Part shown: positions 24,247 through 27,188 of the stretch, piece after piece | Layout of the letters: the number at the start of each line of letters is the position of its first letter | Position numbering within the stretch: position 1 is the first letter of the stretch | Virus record (IMG/VR): IMGVR_UViG_3300034103_000628 | Span: 1 to 27,188 of that record | Direction: 5' to 3' (one strand) | Length of the DNA stretch: 27,188 bases | From: a virus | The notes under the pieces: generated by a model | What the model saw: the letters and a program-made list of their open reading frames with translations, nothing else | Told to the model about the DNA's origin: nothing | Databases searched by the model: none | Program-made: the position numbers and the translations under genes

Positions 24247-24411
24247 TTTCCAGAGGACGTAGGTCGCCAGTAGATTGCTACCAAGTGCGATGAAGTAGAT
24301 GGCTCTTGACTTCATCTTCGTGCCGTCCTGCTTATTCTCTGCCCTGTGGATCATGGCTATCGCTGAGACGAACCATCCAAAGAGCAAGTATGCGAATGCG
24401 ATGTTTTCCAT
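24241..24411 (-). CDS. Small two-span membrane protein, last gene of the leftward operon
   Basis: This 56-residue gene has AAAGGAGG (24418-24425) 6 nt before its ATG, one of the best ribosome sites in the leftward operon. It has a hydrophobic span at about residues 4-21 (IAFAYLLFGWFVSAIAMI), a basic polar loop (HRAENKQDGTKMKSR), a second span at about 37-54 and a KQ end. It overlaps the 3' end of the metalloprotease-like gene by 55 nt. Its last two codons form part of the terminator stem. Function unknown; small early membrane proteins often act in superinfection exclusion or membrane takeover, but nothing here proves it. Confidence 0.65.
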   Translation of the reverse strand: MENIAFAYLLFGWFVSAIAMIHRAENKQDGTKMKSRAIYFIALGSNLLATYVLWKQ

Positions 24412-24818
24412 GCTCGTCCTCCTTTCCGCTGTCGCGGCTTAATCTTCGCGTTCATGTAGGTTTCGCTGGTGTACTTGCGGTACTCTGCTGCCTTCTCTGG
24501 GACGTACTCGTCGTAGAGTCGGTAGAGCGCTCGCGCCCACTTCTTGCTATGGTACTCGTTCATCCAGATGTGGGCGATCTCGTGTAGCGCAGTGTCAAAG
24601 TCGCTGGCACACAGAACAATTGTTTTGTAGTCAAAATCAGCTTCGCCAAGCGCATGATCTGTTCTCATACCGTTCGGGTGGTAATGAATCCTGACCTTCT
24701 TGACCTTGATGTTCTTGTCGGTGATTACTCGGTCAATCAACTCAAGCGTGGCGAGCCAAGGAATCAACGCCTCGTCTGGCATTGCCTTTGGCTTTATTAG
24801 CCTGAAGGTATAGTTCAA
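24357..24818 (-). CDS. HExxH zinc metalloprotease-like protein
   Basis: This 153-residue protein contains HEIAH at residues 79-83 (DTALHEIAHIW), with His79, Glu80 and His83 as expected zinc ligands and catalytic base; His90 is a possible third ligand, though its spacing (HExxH plus 6 then H) is not a standard metzincin. The region and size recall SprT-like or other minimal zincins. Residues before the motif form strands (VRIHYHP, TIVLCASDFD), as in that fold. The last 30 residues are Lys/Arg/Ser-rich and lie largely in the overlap with the next gene. It overlaps the methyltransferase stop by 4 nt. Possible targets are unknown. Confidence 0.6.
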   Translation of the reverse strand: MNYTFRLIKPKAMPDEALIPWLATLELIDRVITDKNIKVKKVRIHYHPNGMRTDHALGEADFDYKTIVLCASDFDTALHEIAHIWMNEYHSKKWARALYRLYDEYVPEKAAEYRKYTSETYMNAKIKPRQRKGGRAWKTSHSHTCSLDGSSQR

Positions 24819-25468
24819 GAAATCCTTTTGAGAACGAAGAAACGTCCAGCCCAGTCGCTCTCAGCAAAGCGCTTGTCCAGTTTGATGTGGGTATCTTCCT
24901 CCAGCAGGCGGGCTTCTTCTGTGAAGATTCTTTCCCACCAAGCGCGCGGCTTGACGTTGATGTGCGTCGCGTCCTTGTCGGTTTCTTGAGAGGCTCCGTC
25001 GCTCAGGGCAATGCGCAGCCACAACTCACCGCCAACCTTTAGGCAGTCGATCATGCTGTGCAGGACCTCGAGAGATTCCTCTTCGTCGATGTGCTCAAAG
25101 AACTCCCACGAGCACACGATGTCAAACTTGTTCTTGCCAAACGGCAAGCCCTCAGTCGCATCGCCTCGTTTGAGGAAGCCACGAGCAAGTGGCGCGCAGT
25201 TGTCTACGGCGTACTTGCTTACATCAATCCCCTCAGCGCGGTGACCTCGCAGGTTCGCGTGGTGGATAAACCAGCCCTTCGCTGCGCCAACCTCTAGCAT
25301 AAGAAGTTCGCGGTCGTTGTGCTTGTCCTCCATCTCCTTGAGGATCTCGACCCAGCGAGGGTCGTCGGAGTAGTTGTGGTAGTTCGAGCCTTCTCCGCGC
25401 TCGAAGTATCCCTCTCCGTACATCTCCTCGTTGGCTTGACTAATCGCCAAGTCTTTCATTGCTCCCAT
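24815..25468 (-). CDS. Class I SAM-dependent methyltransferase
   Basis: This 217-residue protein has AAGGAG 4 nt before its ATG (a second ATG three codons in is less well placed). The SAM-binding motif I is LEVGAAKGW (58-66), the acidic residue binding the ribose is Asp82 in GIDVS, and the motif IV-like region is FDIVCSWEFFEHI (115-127). The N-terminal YGEGYFERGEGSNYHNYSDD pattern (residues 17-36) occurs in methyltransferases of phages and bacteria that act on small molecules or glycans rather than DNA. There is no DNA-target recognition domain or DPPY/NPPF catalytic motif. The substrate is unknown. It overlaps both neighbours and is translated with them. Confidence 0.75.
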   Translation of the reverse strand: MGAMKDLAISQANEEMYGEGYFERGEGSNYHNYSDDPRWVEILKEMEDKHNDRELLMLEVGAAKGWFIHHANLRGHRAEGIDVSKYAVDNCAPLARGFLKRGDATEGLPFGKNKFDIVCSWEFFEHIDEEESLEVLHSMIDCLKVGGELWLRIALSDGASQETDKDATHINVKPRAWWERIFTEEARLLEEDTHIKLDKRFAESDWAGRFFVLKRIS

Positions 25469-25667
25469 TGGTCTCCTTCAATTCTTTTGCCATCTTCGTG
25501 ATAGGATTCGGATTGATTGGCTTGAGGAAGTGAATCTCTGATCCCTTGTCAACCTCTTCGTCAAGCATCGCGACAACCACCGCAAGCGTCGAGCGCTGCA
25601 ACTGGTTCTCCGTACGTCCGATCATAGCCATCAACTGGTTTCGTAACCTAAGGATTGGTTCGCTCAT
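25440..25667 (-). CDS. Small hypothetical protein
   Basis: This 75-residue protein overlaps the previous gene's stop by 4 nt (ATGA) and the methyltransferase start by 29 nt. It is helical in its first half (PILRLRNQLMAMIGRTENQLQRSTLAVVVAMLDEE is split by charged residues and may form a coiled coil) and has a Pro/Asn-rich second half. I see no signal peptide or known motif. Its tight overlaps mark it as a real, co-translated gene. Confidence 0.5.
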   Translation of the reverse strand: MSEPILRLRNQLMAMIGRTENQLQRSTLAVVVAMLDEEVDKGSEIHFLKPINPNPITKMAKELKETNGSNERLGD

Positions 25668-26149
25668 TCTATCACCGTAATCTCTACCCGCATAACCCCA
25701 TGACCAAGCGGCAGACCTAGCGCTTCAAATGCGGACGGGGAAAGGTCGATTGTCTTCTCGTTCTTACCCCCACGGCACTGACACCAGTCTACCACCCAGA
25801 CCACGATACTTCGCCCAGTCTTGACTGAAGTGACGATGGCTTGGTATGGCTTCATGTTCCATGCGAATCGCTTGACATCTCGTAGTGCTGGACCAGCAGC
25901 AGCGTAGAAGGCGTATGGACCTTCCTGCTGGTTATCCGTCATCTTGCGGTCTGTCTTGCGTGTATACCACGCATTGTTCTTCGTCGCGTCGTACCAAGTG
26001 GCTACCCCACTGATCGTGTTGGCTCGAGCGCTAGGCGCTGGCTCTGGGGTGGGCTGCACCACCTCAATGACAACCCTCTGCGGCTCCAAGGCTGGAGCGA
26101 AAAGGATGACTGCCAGCGCAACAACAACAGACTGCACAATGAACTTCAT
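25664..26149 (-). CDS. Secreted RlpA-like double-psi beta-barrel protein
   Basis: This 161-residue protein begins with a signal peptide (MKFIVQSVVVALAVILFAPA) and a short Pro/Glu linker (PTPEPAPS). The rest matches an RlpA/expansin-type double-psi barrel: SGVATWYD (47-54), a central AAAGPALR (83-90), VTSVKTGRSIVVWVVDWCQC (106-125) and DLSPSAFEALGLPLG (135-149). In RlpA lytic transglycosylases an Asp (here Asp121 in VVDWC) and a His in AAHxxLPFG contribute to catalysis; the latter motif is AAAGPALR here, so that His is absent. Cys123 and Cys125 flank the Asp and could form a disulfide. It is encoded in a regulatory-type operon, away from the lysis genes. It might remodel or bind peptidoglycan; activity is uncertain. 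Confidence 0.7.
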   Translation of the reverse strand: MKFIVQSVVVALAVILFAPALEPQRVVIEVVQPTPEPAPSARANTISGVATWYDATKNNAWYTRKTDRKMTDNQQEGPYAFYAAAGPALRDVKRFAWNMKPYQAIVTSVKTGRSIVVWVVDWCQCRGGKNEKTIDLSPSAFEALGLPLGHGVMRVEITVIE

Positions 26150-26151
26150 GA

Positions 26152-26391
26152 CTACTTCTTCTTTGCGTATTCTAGGAAGTAGCGCGCAACGTACTCGCCC
26201 TTGACAGGGAGTCGGTGTCGCTCGCTCTTAATCGCGTGACCATCTTCGCGAAGGTCGTGGATGCGTGCGGCAAGGCGGAAGCATCCGAACTTGCTGAGTG
26301 CCTCAATCGGGGTGATGCCCTTCTTGCGGTACTTCTTCATGTACGAGAGAATCTGCTCTGACTGGCTTGGGTTCTTTTTCTTCTTGTCCAT
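26152..26391 (-). CDS. HTH_39-like DNA-binding protein
   Basis: This 79-residue protein starts on the overlapping last base of the preceding stop (TGATG) and ends 2 nt before the next gene. It shows a Lys-rich N-terminus, then SEQILSYMKK, GITPIEALSKFGCFRLAARIHDLREDGHAI and a final YVARYFLE. This is the pattern of the PF14090 HTH_39 winged-helix domain that is frequent in phage genomes: GITPIEAL and the RLAARI-x-DLR recognition region are characteristic. It probably binds DNA and regulates transcription. Its targets cannot be told from sequence. Confidence 0.75.
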   Translation of the reverse strand: MDKKKKNPSQSEQILSYMKKYRKKGITPIEALSKFGCFRLAARIHDLREDGHAIKSERHRLPVKGEYVARYFLEYAKKK

Positions 26392-26744
26392 CAGTCGGTT
26401 CCTCCATATCCTGCATGTTGTTCTACGCGCTCCATCAGAATGATCGGCATGCAGTGTCCGTCTTTCTGGGCGTACATTGAGAGGATATTAAAATCAATCC
26501 ACTCAATAGCCTCCATGTAGTGGTCGCACTCACATGGATTGAGATCGCAAGAATCCTTGAAATCTGTGTAGAAGTGCTCAATCATTTTCTCGTAATCGTA
26601 GACTGGAAGATCTTCGCGGTATCCTTTACCGCTAAAGTGAGTCGTTAGCCCAACGATGCAGTCGTCAAGACCTGTGAAGGTCATCGTGCCGACCTCAAAC
26701 ATTATGCCATTGATCTCCACCATTTCATCTTTTACGTTAGTCAT
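26391..26744 (-). CDS. Acidic cysteine-containing hypothetical protein
   Basis: I place the start at ATG 26744 rather than an upstream ATG at 26807, which would lie inside the preceding gene by 71 nt; GGAGG lies about 12 nt upstream, a long spacing. The product is 117 residues and acidic. It includes FEVGTMTFTGLDDCIVGLTTHF, then a cysteine group (DSCDLNPCECDHY, about residues 66-78) that could bind metal, and YMEAIEWIDFNILSMYAQKDGHC. The rest is unfamiliar. The stop overlaps the next start by 1 nt. Its neighbours are DNA-binding proteins. Confidence 0.5.
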   Translation of the reverse strand: MTNVKDEMVEINGIMFEVGTMTFTGLDDCIVGLTTHFSGKGYREDLPVYDYEKMIEHFYTDFKDSCDLNPCECDHYMEAIEWIDFNILSMYAQKDGHCMPIILMERVEQHAGYGGTD

Positions 26745-27159
26745 CTTCGTACAAGTCCTCCAGACTAATCTTGAGTAGTCGGCAGAGTGGCAGGAGCATG
26801 TATGCACGAGGAGAGGCTGTTCCCATCTCCCACGCGCTTACGGTAGCCTGCTTGACTCCTAGTGCGCGACCTACATCCTGCTGGCTCATATTCGCTGCCT
26901 TTCGGAAGGAGCGGATATTCTTTGCCATAGACGAGCGACTCTCGTCCAAGTCCTTGTCCCTGAGACGATGGCGAGTTACCTCATAGGTTCGCACTGAACT
27001 GGACGCTACGATGATAGGGTTGTCGTTTCCTTCTACCCTAACGACGTAGTAGTCCAGTTTGGCTCCGTCTGCCGTCTCCGCTTTCATGCGGGACTTCAGT
27101 ACTTCGCCGACGATGAGAACCTTGTGTCCAGACTTGTGCGAGAAATCAATTTCTGACAT
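26737..27159 (-). CDS. XRE-family HTH regulator with an extra N-terminal domain
   Basis: I choose ATG 27159, with AGGGG 6 nt upstream, over a TTG at 27177. The product is 140 residues. Residues about 78-138 form an XRE/Cro-type helix-turn-helix: NIRSFRKAANMSQQDVGRALGVKQATVSAWEMGTASP, ending in LCRLLKISLEDLYEDD. The first 65 residues are beta-rich (KVLIVGEVLKSR, DYYVVRVEG, IIVASSSVRTYEV) and unlike the usual XRE partner; they might sense a ligand or DNA state. A frame ending in TGA overlaps the start (TGATG), so another gene probably lies upstream beyond the window. It may be a lysis-lysogeny or early-gene repressor, but no operator was identified. Confidence 0.7.
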   Translation of the reverse strand: MSEIDFSHKSGHKVLIVGEVLKSRMKAETADGAKLDYYVVRVEGNDNPIIVASSSVRTYEVTRHRLRDKDLDESRSSMAKNIRSFRKAANMSQQDVGRALGVKQATVSAWEMGTASPRAYMLLPLCRLLKISLEDLYEDD

Positions 27160-27188
27160 CACGCACCCCTGAACCAAGAGGCTTTCGC

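Noticed and set aside
27159-27188. 3' end of another leftward gene at the right edge
   Set aside because: A frame ending in TGA overlaps the XRE start and fits the operon style, but only about nine codons are visible, too few to list as a gene.

Overview
The window looks like part of a tailed dsDNA phage genome with a siphovirus-type (long, non-contractile) tail. It covers the end of the head-tail connector genes, the tail module, a large tail-fibre/adhesin region, a lysis region, and the end of an oppositely oriented operon. The siphovirus call rests on gene order: tail terminator, one major tail protein, two frameshift-linked assembly chaperones, a 1716-residue tape measure, then distal tail and hub proteins, with no sheath gene. 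A Gram-positive host, most likely an actinobacterium, is inferred from a C39-like peptidase endolysin, DUF5047-like hub features, strong AGGAGG ribosome sites and no visible spanin pair. This host call is moderate; nothing seen names a host genus. No integrase, terminase, portal, replication gene, tRNA, IS element or CRISPR array was seen.

Rightward genes, 1-24192. Positions 1-2726 hold a 5'-truncated connector/minor capsid-type gene, a probable tail terminator, the major tail tube protein and the chaperone pair. The pair carries a lambda-type GGGAAAG slip site (2418-2424) that would fuse it into a 218-residue protein. A rho-independent terminator (2738-2776) separates them from the tape measure (2788-7938), and a 10-bp GC hairpin follows it. 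Then come a 992-residue distal tail protein with repeated beta-domains, a hub-like protein, and a tail-collar protein rich in His-x-His motifs. From 13257 to 21441 lie ten closely packed fibre or fibre-accessory genes. They end in two successive copies of a two-gene cassette: a fibre with a shared C-terminal tip domain, followed by a glycine-rich protein with a shared N-terminal peptide. I read these as two receptor-binding fibre/adhesin sets.

The lysis region (21453-24192) has an XhlA-like single-span protein, an unknown 82-residue protein, a secreted protein with a long Pro-Glu-Thr linker and a C-terminal hydrophobic segment, a 56-residue two-span membrane protein, a C39-like peptidase endolysin and a holin-like protein. 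A long imperfect palindrome (24199-24246) acts as a bidirectional terminator where the two transcription units meet.

Leftward genes, 27188-24241. These form one tight operon with start/stop overlaps or 2-nt gaps throughout. It encodes an XRE-type DNA-binding protein, an acidic unknown, an HTH_39-like protein, a secreted RlpA-like double-psi barrel protein, a small unknown, a SAM-dependent methyltransferase, an HExxH metalloprotease-like protein and a second 56-residue two-span membrane protein. This is probably the end of the early/regulatory side of the genome; its promoter lies outside the window. No stretch longer than about 60 bases lacks a gene, apart from the terminator regions described.
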